64,000 nucleotides of DNA from Bradysia coprophila (GCF_014529535.1 NW_023503608.1:10652501-10716500), one strand, 5' to 3'; counted from the stretch's first letter, positions 37,914-51,354 are shown. The notes: generated by a model from the sequence alone, not told the origin. Numbers and translations are program-made.

Positions 37914-40900
37914 ATTATAAGAAAAATCATGAGCTGAAAGTGTTTAAAGCTTAAGTTTCAAAATTATAAATTAGAAAAACCTCGATAGGAATGAAAGGAA
38001 TTCGGAATGAATTGTGACTGACAAAACCAAGCGAGAAAAGAAGAAAAAAAATGTGAAAAATGAGAACGAACATTATTTGCGGTCAAAATATGGCATAGAG
38101 GATTGAACAGGTGTTTGAAAACGAATTTTTGATGTCGGATTTAAAATGGATTTAATTGTAAAATCAACCGAAATGTAAGCGCGAGCTAGCGAGCATTTTC
38201 AACTAAAAACGATGATATAGAATGAAGAAAAAAAAAACGGTAAGAGTTTTTTAAGACTTTTTTAAAATTATTTTTTTATTTTTTAAAAGAAAATAGTAGA
38301 AATACAAGTAAAATAATTTGAAAAAATGAAAAGAAAATTAATTCACTCTCTGTGTAATGGTCTTCTTTATATAAAGCAAAACAAACAAACAAACAAAAAA
38401 AATATGTAAAAATATGACGTGTATTTTTGTAATAATGAATGGTAATCAAGGTGTTATCTACGTTAAAATTAAGTAAACAAAAAAGTGAAATAAATAAAAT
38501 TTAAAAAAAAATATTGAAAAAAGAATGTTGATGGAGTGTGCGTTACAAAAAAATAATGATAAATAATCAAGAATAGTTCAAAGGAAATATTTTTCAATTA
38601 ATTGAATTTTCATTTTCGATTCGCGTTTGTTATAGTTCCTAAATGCCACTTTCGTTTCAATTTTATCATACTTCGGATTTTTGCAATTTATTTATCTCTA
38701 TTCGGACTTCGAATTTTCTTCGCAATTTAACAGAACTATTTACTGCGCTGCATTTAATTTCGGAAATCGTGAGAATTCGCCAATCATAATAAGTGTTCAA
38801 ATCTATAATTTAAAAAAAAATCTTTCACCCGTTTAGTACTTTAATTTAACCAACATTGACTCAAGTCTATCTGATTTAGTTCCGATCTTGACCTTAACCG
38901 AAATTGAAGATTTCAGGTTCAACCTCAAAATTTCTCACATCAAGTTTATAATAGAGGTCGGAGCAATTCAGGCTCTTAAAAAAACTGCTCTGAAATTTAA
39001 AGGTTAACCTGATGCTGACCTCATCCAGATCTAGAATCACCAGACCCGAATTCATAAGTTATATTTTCAGTGTTCGGTTCAAGGTTCAATAAAAACTGAT
39101 ATTTATATCAGATTTACTCCTCACTTCAGGTTCAGGTAAGGACTTCCAAGCTTTAAAAACCGTTGTGTCAATTGTCTCGCAAAGTTTACGGAATGGTTTG
39201 CAACCTATAGATCTTCTAAATTTCGTAGAAAAAGTTGATCAACGAAGACCAATCTTTCCACAAAAATACTTTGTCGATGTCGTGCCAATAAGAACCTTTT
39301 CAAACACACCAATACACACAGTTTATCGAATCACGACCAAACAACATTTTTCCATTATTCTTTTCGACTAACTTCCCTGATTTGCATTTAAAATTCCTAG
39401 CACATTAAATAGAATTCCGTTGGTCCACCCAAGCTAGCTTAATATTTCGTGTCGAAAATTTCAAAATATTGCTGACAATAATGTAGAGAGTGAAAAAGAA
39501 GCGGTGTAAATTCAGCTCAAAATTGTTTTTTGTCCCATTATCACTGCAGTAGCTTTGTGTATTTTCAATTATTTTTAGTAAAATGTTCTGTGTTTGCTAA
39601 ACATCAAAAAATAATAATTTTAAGAAAATATCAACAAAAAAAGTGGCCGAAGAGCGTTTAAAGCTTTAAAGTTTCAGAATCTCATTTTCCTTGTACATCG
39701 TACAAAATGTAACAAATACTCGAAGCAAGACAACGGTTTTCAGTGTACGATCTGCTACAAACGATACGACGAGCAAAGCTTAGAAACTTTTTGCTTTGAA
39801 CTACTTAAAAGATTGTAAGTGTCTGTATAATCACCAAGAAACCAGCCTGCGTCGATAGTTAGATGTTAAAAACGAAACATGGAGATTTTTATATGAACTC
39901 CTTGAGGATAACAACCATTCTCGCGACATACTTCCTCAATAGTCGACCAAAAAATCATGATTTTACATGATACATGTGTCAAAAATCGCACTTTACATGC
40001 TGTAGCAAGAAGCTTTACATAACTGTACTCGACATAAAAAATGAAAAGTCACATTTTTGTGTGCTTTTTGTCCTCGGTCATTGTATATCTTGTTCCAAGG
40101 AACGTAAATGACTATTGGGTAGTCAAACTTTTCAGTTAAATTTCGGCCACAGAATAAAAAAAAATTTGTAAAGTTTATGGAAAATTCAATACGCACTGCA
40201 CTCAATGTTATTGTGAAAATAAATCTACGTAAAGTAAAAAACAGAAATTAGATATCGTACCGTATAATAACAAACGAGTTTCTGCTAAAAAATGGAAAAT
40301 CATTTCTTTTAAATAAAACAGAAAAAAAGGAACAAGCGGTAAACAAAATTTATGTGAAACAAAATATCGTGTTGCATTGTAAATAAAATAATGTAATTGT
40401 TGTGGTGAGCCGATGAAGGAATTCAAGGATGATTCAAAATTGGAAAGAAGTTTAACTTACAAATAATGAAGGTTGTTTTAATAAAATAAAAAATGAATAA
40501 ATTTAGCGAAAAAACAAATTCTCTTTCCCACTACTCAAACAAACGAAAGAATAGAGAGGAGAACAAGATAAAAAAAATTATTAATTTAACTGCAGAATTT
40601 CAAACAAAAAGAGAAAAACTTTATGATTATGATAGCTTTAATGCCTTTGATGATCAATTTATTTAAAATAAATGAAAAAAAAAATGGAAATTCAAATTTA
40701 GTTAATAAAATAAAGAAAAAGAATTAAAGAAAAAAGAGTAAAAAGTAAAATTTAAAAGAAAAAAAGTTAAGCAAAAAATTACACTGATGCATAATATTGT
40801 CCAATTATAAATGTAATAATTTTAAAGACTGATTTAACTAATTATCGTGTATTTTATGTTTTCTTTTTTATATTAACCTAAGAATAATGAAACAAACAAA

Positions 40901-43900
40901 ACAAGAAGAAGAAAAAATTATTACAAAATAATGCGTATAGTATTTGTATATGATTGGATGTTTAAATATATTCAAATTTTTACTAACAACAACAACAAAT
41001 TAAAAATAACAAAAAATTCTCATTAAAAAAACGATTGGACGATCGAAAATTCTATCGAATATATACAACATCAAAGAAACTCTTAATTTACCATTTTTCT
41101 TTTATTTCAGTTTCAATGTTCGTGGCGGCAAAACAATTTTTATTCACTTTTCTTTGCAATTTCGATCAGCTTCGGTTTTTATTTTCTCTTCATTGTGACA
41201 ATCAATCGAATTTTCTTTTACTTTGTTCAGCTCCGTTTCATCCATTCGATAAATATTGCAGTCGGACATTTTCGCCTTTAGTTAACCAAATTTTTCCAGT
41301 GACAATTTTCTGGTAAAAACTTTTTCCTAATTTTCTTGAATTTTCCTAGATTTTGCCGTGTTTTTCCTTAATTTTTTTGGGAAAATTCGAAAAAAGCTAC
41401 AGGAAAATTAGGGGAAATGTGCGAGAATGCTTTTCCGTAAAATGATCCCTAAATTTTATCTGTTCATCAGTGACGGCCTATAAAATATTTCAATGTTTTC
41501 ATCTAAAAACGTTCATCGGTTGTCAATCCGTCGTAATATCATTTTCTCTCATTAAACATTTTTCAACCCACCTAGACTCTCATCATCAAGCAGATCATTT
41601 GATTTGTTCTTCCAATCCTAAATTTGAAGACAAACATTTCAATATATTGATAAACTGTCGCTAAAAATGATTATTCATCTCATACTGTTCCTTTCCCATT
41701 ACCTATTCGCTTTTGAAATTTATTTAACATTTTTTTTTTATTCAATCCAACATTGAGACTGAAGCGAACATTAGATGCATTTATATAGTAAAGAAAAACA
41801 TCAGAAAAACGTTTCACGAAATTCATATATCAGATTCAATGCTCATATCATTGATGTTAAAAAGAAAAAGTTGATGTGCTAATCACAATGCGTTTAAAAT
41901 AGTTTTTCAATCGAATAAATTAAACTGATTTTGTATATTTAACGTGTAGTCAGATGCAGATGTGTTACATGAATAGAAAAACGACTCAATACTTTTCTCA
42001 TTTTAATTCTTTTTTAATTTAAACTAAATTGTGAAGACGGAAAAGGCAAAACCGAATAAATATATTAAATTACAAGGAGGATGAGTTTAATTAAAGCAGA
42101 TGAGATAATAGTTAGCCAGATAAACAAGAATAAAAATACAAAAGTTCTACATATCGTTTGTTGAATAAAAAAATGTGAAATTAAATTAAAGTAAAAAAAT
42201 GGAGAAATATTGCGATTTAAAAAGTTGATTTAAAAGAAGAAGAACATTTTAATACGAAAATTAAACTAACCAAATTGAAAACAACAATTTACTGCAAAGT
42301 AAAGTTCTAACTAAAATGAAAACCTTTTTTTTTAAGAAAACAAAACTAGAAAAAAAGAAGAAAATTATTTGTAAAAACAAGAACTAAATGATGAAAATGA
42401 TGAAATTATACATTATAGTGTGATATTGTAATAAATTTATTGTATAAATGAAGAATAATGCTACGAAAAAAACACCATACAACTCATTTTAATTTAAATT
42501 TTTGTTTTTTTTTGTTTATTTTGTGGAAGTGAAAGTGAAAGAATAAATTTAAAAAAGAAAAACAATAAAACTTACACACAGAGAAAGAAAGAAAAACGTT
42601 AAATGAGATCATTAAATTATTGTATTAAATTGCTATTATTATGAATATATACTTCACGATATATAACCGCACAATTTCGCTGCCATTTAATTATTATTTG
42701 TAATGTTTATTTCAATTTATTATTATTTTTTTATATAAATAAAACAAGAAAAATGATAAATTTAACTTTCAAACAAACAAACAAAAAAGTTTATATTTTT
42801 TAGTAATAAGAGCAAACAATTAAATAAATGTTTATCTATGTAATAACATAAATGTGATTTTCTCTATCATTTCCAAAATATTAAGAAGAAAAAAGAAATG
42901 AAAAATTTTTAAATTAAAAAAAAATAAACAAAAAATTTTTTCATAACATTTTGGATAACAAACAAAAAAAATAACATTAAAAAAATCGAAAGCAAAAAAA
43001 AATATTCAAATTACATTTCTCGTCGTAAACATAATGAACAATAAAATAAACTTCAAAATTTGAATTTTTTGCCTTTTTTGTAAATAAATTTTTACATTTT
43101 TTTTTACTTATGAACAATGAGTGAGCATTTAATAATAAACAAAACAAAAAAATATAAAAAAAATAAAAAGAATTACAAAACATGTGAATAATGTAAAACT
43201 AAACCATAAACGTGAATATATATTTTCAACATTTAACACCATTGCACACACACCATTCACACACACATAATTCACACAAAATTAGGTGGAACTTGCCCGA
43301 ATTTCCCATCCAACTATTTTTCTTAAATACGAAATCATTGGTAAAACTACGTCGTTTAAACTCGCAAAGTTCGGATTTTTTTATTTGCCGAATATCGCCA
43401 TTAATTTCAAAGGAGACGACCGACATTTTCGAGCGAGACGACAACGATCTTTTGTTTAACGTAACCTTACATTACGCACCTGCTTCCAAATGTTGTGTTT
43501 TGACTCGTGGAGGTTTGCACGACCAACCGAAGGCGCGTTTCCGAATCCCACTAGTCAAAACCGACATTTGAAAGTAATTACGTAAGGTATTTTACATGCT
43601 GAAGCAACATTTCACATTACCAGTTCAATTATCTTGTTCTGTAGTATTACTTTACAGAAAAAGGTCTAAACTGATGTATGTAAAAACTCCTAACTGCTCT
43701 TCCTTTCGGACTCAACAGCTCATCTACATTTATAATGCGGTAACGTATTTGTCGTCATCAAATGATTGAAGTTTTTTTGTTTAGATGACACGATCTGTTT
43801 AAAAAAAATAGTTCTTAATGCGGTAATATAGGTGGGAGTTACAACAACCGTCGTCGCATCTCTTAAATTTTCGATTGATCAAGTTAAACAGTAAACACGC

Positions 43901-46900
43901 TGTCATTTGAGCTGCTCTCAAAATTAAATCGTCGAATACAAAATAGACATAGTCCCTATCGTGATCTGCGTGAGTATCGATGACCTATCGAGTTGTAATA
44001 TCGACGACCTTTTTTGAGCTTCAAACCCACTCGTTCTATTTTAAGTATATTCTGCTAATGGCATTCAAATCGAGTCTGTTATGCAAAAACATTTCGATCA
44101 AATCCTGTCAAAGAAAATCGAAAAATCTGAACGTTAATCACGAACGATTCTGCAAAGTTAGGTAACCATGAAATATCGACAGCAATAACAAGAATAATCG
44201 ATGACCCCTACACTTCTTCAGTTAGAATCGATCATTTCCGATCAATGCACACAGATCAAGGGATCCTTTGTGCTACCCTGTCATCAATAAAATCTTGAAG
44301 CTTCTTTTAGAGCCTCATCTCCTTCTCAACCTATTACCTTACGCTCTACATGAACCACTCTAGGCGAGTAAACTGATCCCTATGATTAGTTACCAAAATG
44401 ATCAGCTAATCTTTGGGACAGTAAGCAATCTAACCCTTTAGGCCTCAGAATAATGATAGCGAGTAAGGCAACATTGTCGCCCGAATCACAGTCCTTGTCA
44501 TTGAGATTGACAAAGCCTGTGATTTACATTCCGCTCGATATTGACCTGGTCCAGTTTCATATTTCATAAGACTAGCCCGTTCGAACGTAAGCTTTCTCTG
44601 CAGCTGGCCAATATGAAAGCCGAGCCAGGCAGAAGTCACTTAGTATGATGACCACTAACTAATGTGGTCTGATAGTGAAACTCAAAATTTTTACACTCAG
44701 ACGCTAGGCGTTACTTTGAGCGCAGGTAGCAGATTCAACCGTTCTTGAAAGGCTGACCATCGATTATTGACAATAACATCAATAATAGCTAGCTAGTTTA
44801 TTTATCATTAGGAAAAGTGGTTATCGACCCTAATATTTTTAAATTTTAACATTGACGTTAGTGTCGCTGAAAAAATCTTTTGCAACTACAGCCTTGGTAG
44901 CTAGGATTCCTTTGAAAAACTAAAACTTAGCAAAACTAAAGAAGTGCAAGATTTGTTATGAAGCATTACGAGATACTTAAATCAAAAGAAGTGATAGATT
45001 GAATCTAAATTTGCGATACGCATACCGTTTATAAAAGATTAATAAAAAAATTCGGATGCTCTGGCTCATTTAATGAGATTTACGAAGATTTTCTTATCGA
45101 ACAGTTTAATTGAGATGTTAGTCCTTGAACGCAGAATTCATCGTGAATACTTTGAACAATATAATTTCCTTACACAATTTCGTTTCCTTCTGTGCACATT
45201 TAATTCGAAAAGAATCCAATTTTTTTTATTTGATTAACATTACCCTAAAGAAATAAGAAAATGAAATGAAAAACTGTTTCAATTAATTAAATTATTAACG
45301 AGAAAAAAAGAAAATATAATTAAAAATTATTGCGTAAACAAATCATATGCTGTACTAAATGTAATGGTTAATTATATTAAAGAAAAAAGTGGAAAATATT
45401 AAAGAAAAAGTTTTATTGATTACGAAATGTTGAAATATTGTCAGAAAATACCCGCATTTAGAACACCGGATGTGAATACAATTTAAAATAAATGAAAATC
45501 GTTCAACAAAACTTAGTATTTTACTCTAAGGGCATTTGAAACATTCCGTGTGAACAGATAAATTATTTTAGATTAAACAAATTTTTATCAACAAAGAGAA
45601 GAGAAACAGGATCTTAAAACAATATCATAATTTAATCAATAAATGTATTTCATTCTGAAGGGATTAAACAAACAGCTTTTATCTTGGGTTTTATAGTTGA
45701 AAAATTAAAAAAATGTGAAAGAAGATATCCGTGTGTGGTCTTTTAATGTCATTAACAAAAAATACTAGAACATAAACAAACAAAAAAAATATGTGCAATG
45801 GATTTGTGTAAAGAATAAATAAACAAAAAAGAATTAATTGAATAAATGAAGCAATTTTTTACAAAAAAAAGTTAAAAAAAAAAATCATGAAAAAACAAAT
45901 TGTCATCGAATAAAAATAGTAAAAGAAAATGAAAAATCTTCGTCATATTTTTAACAATAAAATTTCTTGTTATTTATTTGAAATGCGCTTTTATAAATTA
46001 GTTTCACGACCGTAGCTAGATATTTGCAGAATAATAATTACAATTATAAAATTACAAACGAATATAAATGATTACTTAAACCAACCAAGATTAGAAAGAC
46101 TTCGCAGACCGCATTTTTGTTTTTAAATATTGTCTCTCACGTATCCTTTCGATTTTAAGTTAAAGATGAACTGTTAAAAAAAATATCATTTAATCGAAGG
46201 GATGTATACTCAATGGACGGTCTCACATACTCCCGTGCTGTGCAATATTTTCGTATTTTGACGGACCGAGCGAAGGAGAAAATAACAATTCAAAACTGAA
46301 ATTGAAAGCAGAATACGAATTTTAATCTTCTGGTTTTTATATAAAAAAAATCCACCTCTTTTAACTGTAACTTTAGATGTTACCCAACGTTTGCGACTTA
46401 ACTTACTTGAGAACTCATTATTCTCCGTAAATTATAAAATGACGGTGAATACTAAAAATCTGATCTTTGGTAACAACTTCTAATATCTCAAAATTAATTG
46501 TTGTGGATTATTCAAAAGATTAAAATTTCTAATCGAAATTTTCTTCCCTCTGCACAGTTCTGTCATATAAGTTCTAGCATAAACCCGTCCCAATGTCGAA
46601 AATTTAGGTCTCATCTACACTCGTATAGCATCATAGAAATTTCACCTGAATCCTCCCAAGAAAAATGAAAATAATTCTACGGGGCTGCATCGTGTTAATT
46701 ATGAAAATATTTTCCGAATGTTATGCACATTGTATTCGATTTATTATTTCGCGTTTACTCGAGTGTTCTTTTTTCACCATCAACATGGGAACTTATTCTT
46801 GCTGAATGTTGAATTTTAAAATTTGCTTAAAGCTTAAATTGTATGTTCACATTTTACAGAACTTTGTCATTCGCAATTTAAGTTTCATTTTCTATAGACA

Positions 46901-47506
46901 TGGTAACAATTAGCACTAAAAAAATCTTTATTTTAAAATAGAAACACGATTGTAAAATGCTCGAAACATTTTTTCTTTTAATTTAATTTATTCTTCGTTT
47001 ACTAGATAAAAGAAAAGAACACTAAATAATTAAAGTAAAATAAATTACAAATTATATATTTTAATGTATATACGAAAAATCATAAGAAAAAGAAATAATT
47101 TAAAAGGCAACAACAACAACAACAAAAATATTGTAATTAATTCTACCACCAGAATTAATCATTATATACTAATTAAAAGAAAAATAAAAAATAAATAAAC
47201 AACACACACACACATATATACATGTCATATTCTGTATGAATGTCTATTTTTATTGTTTATTATAATTAATTTTTGTAAAAATAAATGTATTGATATATTA
47301 ATGTAATAACTGAGTTTGAATCTGACGCAGATTAGGTATATTGACACGATTTTTTTCGCAGGTTCTAATCGCTTACATCTGTGACTGTCCGATATATGAG
47401 ACCATAACCTGGCCTTAAGAAACATGGTCACCTGGCTGAAATCAAAATCACAGGAGTGACAGAAAGCACCTGAGCGATCAATTCTCTTATTTTCAATTCC
47501 TACAAT

Positions 47507-47774
47507 CACTAAAGTAGACGCTTGTGCCGAATTAGCAACAGCTGATCAACTTCACCAGTCGATCAACAAACACACTCTACTTGTATAATATACACATTCT
47601 GAACAATGTGTTACTACAGTTATATGTGCTATGTGCGCACATAGATGACCTCAACATATGTATGTAGCTTGCCTTTGAATTGCTTTCAACACAAAGGCAT
47701 TGTCCTATGTCCTTGTCGACCATCTGTTCAGATGTTCACCTGTTGCTGATTCGGCACAAGCGGCTGCTTTAGTG
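47507..47774. mobile_element. MITE with about 36-bp terminal inverted repeats
   Basis: The left end starts CACTAAAGTAGACGCTTGTG and runs to 47542. The right end (47740-47774) is its inverted copy with four or five changes; both ends contain GCTTGTGCCGAAT and AGCAACAG. The centre of about 200 bp has no coding capacity. The target duplication could not be defined. Confidence 0.65.
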
Positions 47775-48234
47775 AGTGTATTTTCCTTTTACAAAATCTC
47801 ATTTCCCGTATACAACATGTATTTTGAAATGATCGGTTTAATCGATCTGTCAGAGCAGGTCAAACTGATACAACCAACTCTATTTTACTAAATGAACAAA
47901 TGTGGACTATAATGTTAGCTAAGTGGCCATGTCTCTTAAATTAACGAAATGATTGTTGACGAAGGGGTCTATACCTATCACTCACCGACTATTGCCAATT
48001 TAGTGGAGAAAATTTTTATTTTGTCGCCGCTTTCTTGTTTTTGAAAAAATTGACGTTGAACAGAAACTTATCATGTAAGTTCTTCGAGTCTCGGTCATGG
48101 AGCCTGTCTCGGTCTTGGAGCCTCTTGTCACTAGATAGCAATAACAGTAGGTTCTTTGACTATTATTGACTTTATTCGATGAACCATCGACGAAATTAAA
48201 TTCTCTCTAAAAACATTATTTCCACTTGCCACAC

Positions 48235-48356
48235 TACAATCGCTAAACCGAACTGGTGTGCATAAGTTATTTTGCACCAGCTGGTCCCATTTGGAATTGT
48301 ATGTGACCAGCTGGTGCAAAATAACGTATGCACACCAGTTCGGTTTAGCGATTGTA
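48235..48356. mobile_element. Near-perfect 118-bp hairpin, Tc1/mariner-type MITE
   Basis: Arms 48237-48286 and 48305-48354 are inverted copies with a single mismatch, separated by an 18-nt loop. The element starts CAATCGCTAAACCGAACTGG. A TA dinucleotide lies immediately outside each end, as expected for Tc1/mariner insertion. A transcript would fold into a long hairpin that could enter small-RNA pathways. Confidence 0.75.
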
Positions 48357-48720
48357 TAACTTAATATCGCAAACCAAACGTATAAATCATAATTCAAAAC
48401 ATTGAAATACTACTTGTTATCATTGTGCCTATAAGACACCGATAAGACACGATTAGAAAATGTACTAATCATTGCATTTTATGCGCCGTTACTTTTTCTG
48501 ATTGCATAATTCTAAATGACTAGTATCTTGACAAATGTGACACATTCATCTTGGCTCGCATAATCTCTCAAAGTAACATTTTACTGGAGCGTGATTTTTA
48601 CTTCAGATACTTTGTATTAGTCGACTGTTTCATTTGAATCATATTTACACCCGAAACTTAGAAAATTTCATTCCCTTTACTTACATACCACAGTTTCTCA
48701 ATCCACATAAAGGACGAAGA

Positions 48721-48888
48721 CAAAAATAATGACAAGCTCTGGGTAATATGGTCATTTATATAGTAAAATGCATGTTAAAAAATTGAAGTACAAGATTTGA
48801 AATCAATCGATTAAAAATACTTTGATCGATGGAAGTAGTAGACCCGATAACAATGCTGGTCATATGCTTGCCGTCTGTAACAGGTTAA
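48721..48888 (+). repeat. Dispersed repeat, copy 2
   Basis: Second copy of the sequence at 37351-37506, in the same orientation, about 300 bp beyond the 3' end of the aldo-keto reductase gene. It carries an internal segment (AACAATGCTGGTCATATGCT) that the intronic copy lacks. Confidence 0.7.
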
Positions 48889-49192
48889 TACTGATAATGT
48901 TCCCTTGCGTGCATAAGGGTGTGTCAATGTGATGTCATATGGGTTGTATTGGATTATATTTGTGGCTTAAACAAGTTCATCGGGTGTTTCATACACTTAA
49001 TTAGAATTAAAATTTCAAATTACGAAGTTTTGAAAACCGACACAAAACAGAAAATGTGTCGGTTTTCAAATTCTGTAGAGAAGCACCATAAAAGAAAGGA
49101 TCATCCATTAGTTTTCAGGATATTTGCAACTCTTCGAAAAATGACAAAAAAAGTAAGAAAGTGGAACCTAAAATTTGATTCGTTTATTATTT

Positions 49193-49198
49193 TCCACA
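49193..49198 (-). other. Poly(A) signal of the aldo-keto reductase gene
   Basis: AATAAA on the minus strand, about 63 nt beyond the stop codon at 49261. This implies a very short 3' UTR. Confidence 0.55.
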
Positions 49199-49260
49199 AA
49201 ACGAAATTACAATCATTCAGGCCTCAGTGACATTGTAGATTTTATCAATTTTTGGTTGTC

Positions 49261-50229
49261 TCAGTATGGAATATGGAACGGGTAATTCGGAAGTAGATCT
49301 GCACCAGGATCACCGGGACACGAACGATAGCCAAAATCGAGATTTTCCAGTGCCGTGATTTCGTCAGCATTTAATTCAAAATCAAATATTTGAATATTTT
49401 CAACAATTCGATCTCGTTTAACACTCTTTGGAATAACAATCACACCTCGTTGAGCTTGGAACTTAATTAAAATTTGTCCAGCTGTTTTCTTGTACTTCGT
49501 AGCCAATTTAGAGACTAGAGTGTCGTTTAAAATATTTTTCTTGTTCGGATTCGTATTGTACGCTGAACCCGGATTACCCAATGGACTATAAGCAGTCAAC
49601 GGAATGCCCTTTTCCCGACAAAATTTTAGCAACTGTTTTTGGGCTAAGTATGGATGCGACTCGACTTGGTTGGTGACTGGTTTAACCGAAGAGTTATTTA
49701 AGACGCGTGTAACTTGTTCAGAATTGAAATTTGATACACCAATCGATTTAACCAAACCATCCTTTAAGACGTCCTCCATTCCCTTCCAAGTATCCAGGTA
49801 ATCCACTTTTCCGTCAATTGCTAGACCATTTGCGTCCGCTGGAAAGATTTTCTCATCGACTTGTTGAAAACTAATCGGCCAGTGCACCAGATACAGATCC
49901 AGGTAATCAAGTCCCAGATTAGTTAGCGACCTTTTCAATCCTTCGCGTACTCTTTCACGAGTGAAAAATGTTAGCCAAACTTTGCTAACAACAAACAAAT
50001 CCTCACGTTTCACTTTTCCTTCGGAAATAGCATCCTTGATTGCTCGACCAACTGGTACCTCATTGCCATAACAGTAAGCACAATCAATGTGACGATAACC
50101 AACTTCAATTGCAGTTTTTACAGCTTCGTATACGTCCTCATGTGGTGATTGCCAAGTACCCAGACCAATAACTGGCATTTCAATGCCATTATTAAGCTTC
50201 ACTTTAGTGACTTGCGATGGATCAACCAT
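49261..50229 (-). CDS. Aldo-keto reductase, AKR1/aldose reductase-like
   Basis: A single exon of 322 aa that folds, by family, as a TIM barrel and reduces aldehydes or ketones with NADPH. The catalytic tetrad is complete: D49 and Y54 (in HIDCAYCYGNE), K83 (VVSKVW) and H116 (LYLVHWP). Cofactor-side motifs follow: KSIGVSNFN, NQVESHPYLAQ and the C-terminal IPKSVKRDRIVENIQIFDF. The start chosen is ATG at 50229 (MVDPSQ), which gives the usual family length. The frame stays open 31 codons further upstream to 50322, but that extension has no family match and looks like 5' UTR. The substrate cannot be predicted; insect relatives act on sugars, lipid aldehydes, retinoids or ecdysteroid-type ketones. 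The lack of introns is notable beside its intron-rich neighbours and could reflect a retroposed or tandem-family copy. The poly(A) signal lies at 49193-49198. Confidence 0.93.
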   Translation of the reverse strand: MVDPSQVTKVKLNNGIEMPVIGLGTWQSPHEDVYEAVKTAIEVGYRHIDCAYCYGNEVPVGRAIKDAISEGKVKREDLFVVSKVWLTFFTRERVREGLKRSLTNLGLDYLDLYLVHWPISFQQVDEKIFPADANGLAIDGKVDYLDTWKGMEDVLKDGLVKSIGVSNFNSEQVTRVLNNSSVKPVTNQVESHPYLAQKQLLKFCREKGIPLTAYSPLGNPGSAYNTNPNKKNILNDTLVSKLATKYKKTAGQILIKFQAQRGVIVIPKSVKRDRIVENIQIFDFELNADEITALENLDFGYRSCPGDPGADLLPNYPFHIPY

Positions 50230-51337
50230 TTTCGTTGTAGTAAATTTTATTACTAAAACATTTCTAAAACAGAGATTCACTAAAAGCCCAATATCAATTT
50301 CTTTTTTGAATTTTGCAAACACTCAGTAGTGGATTGTAAATATGTATATTATTGGGAAGATAACCTTTTTAGACCGATAATAAAAAGACTCATCATGCCA
50401 AGTACAAGGTAAAATGTGCAAGATAAGAAATTTCAATGTTATTTAAGAATTAGAAAGGTTTACTTATCGATCTGAAGTGGGTTTTTGAGCCGACATTGCA
50501 TAATTCTATATGATGGTTTTTCCAGGATTTTGGCATTTTAAGCAATTTTCTAGGTTAACACTTCTACAATCACTCTACTTTCAAGAATTGACCTGAATCG
50601 ACCAAGAAGTGTGAAGGAAAAGGAAGGAAGGAAGGAAGAATCGACAATTAAAATCCATACAAATAGTCAGGCAGGTTTTTAAAGTGTTTCTGTTCATTTT
50701 TGGATTTCAATTTTTTGATTTTAACTACGAAAATACATTAAAATTTAATCGATTTATATCCAAACAACATCTTCGACTTATGGTGAGATAGTGGTTAAAT
50801 AAGGAATTACCACAATATTTATATTTATGTAGACCTTTAAGAGAGCCAACAGTTTTTGTCCTAAAAATGAGGATAGTCCCTGAATACTAAAGATACTTAA
50901 CAACCGTTAAAAACATTACACAAGAAACACAAACTACACAGGGTGTACATTTCTATTATTATTCACTGTCAAGTGTGTGGTGCTTGTGAATGAAGGTCAT
51001 TTTCAATTATAAAAAGTTGTCTGCAATCATCACACCACAATGGAAACATTTCTCTACCAAAAGTGAGACAGATTAAAATAACGAACTAAACCATCTAAAT
51101 GAAGTGCGTTACCCCTCAGAAAAAATTGGAAAGATAAGAGCAGTACATTACAACAGTAAAAAAGTAGTGACGATTCAAATGCAGGCATCCCACTAGTTCT
51201 TCAAAATATTTCTGAGTCCAGGGCGATATGTCTCATTAGATCATATTAAATGATTTTTCGGAGATTTTGATCCAATTTTTTATTTAACTTCATTTCAGCT
51301 ATTACTTGAAGAAGAGTATCACTAAATTTGTAACTTA
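50230..51337. other. Upstream flank of the AKR gene, no gene seen
   Basis: AT-rich sequence between the AKR start and the satellite array. It should contain the AKR promoter. A short GGAA-type run (AAGGAAAAGGAAGGAAGGAA, near 50616) is the only visible repeat. Confidence 0.5.
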
Positions 51338-51354
51338 ACAAAATAAAATTTAGT

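Larger units (their letters stand above)
37914..49192. other. Gene-free, A-rich region downstream of plexin
   Basis: After the plexin stop, AATAAA hexamers appear at 38489-38494 and 38493-38498 and would give a 3' UTR of about 0.6 kb. Long stretches (38.2-38.6, 40.4-41.0, 42.0-43.2, 45.2-45.9 and 46.9-47.2 kb) are rich in A but poor in T on the plus strand. Less biased islands lie at 38.8-39.4, 41.1-41.7 and 43.2-44.9 kb. No family-like reading frame was found. Mobile or repeated elements sit at 47507-47774, 48237-48354 and 48721-48888. Confidence 0.55.

Noticed and set aside
43212..43571. 119-codon plus-strand open frame
   Set aside because: It begins in a CA-rich low-complexity stretch and shows no domain pattern. 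It lies in a region whose base composition shifts and may be repeat-derived.
44445..44639. Minus-strand frame in a less AT-rich island (64 codons)
   Set aside because: It has some protein-like character but no recognisable motif and no splice context. An old transposon fragment is possible but unsupported.
49261..50322. Longer 353-aa aldo-keto reductase start at 50322
   Set aside because: The extra 31 residues lie outside the conserved family start and are not a convincing targeting peptide. ATG at 50229 gives the standard length.
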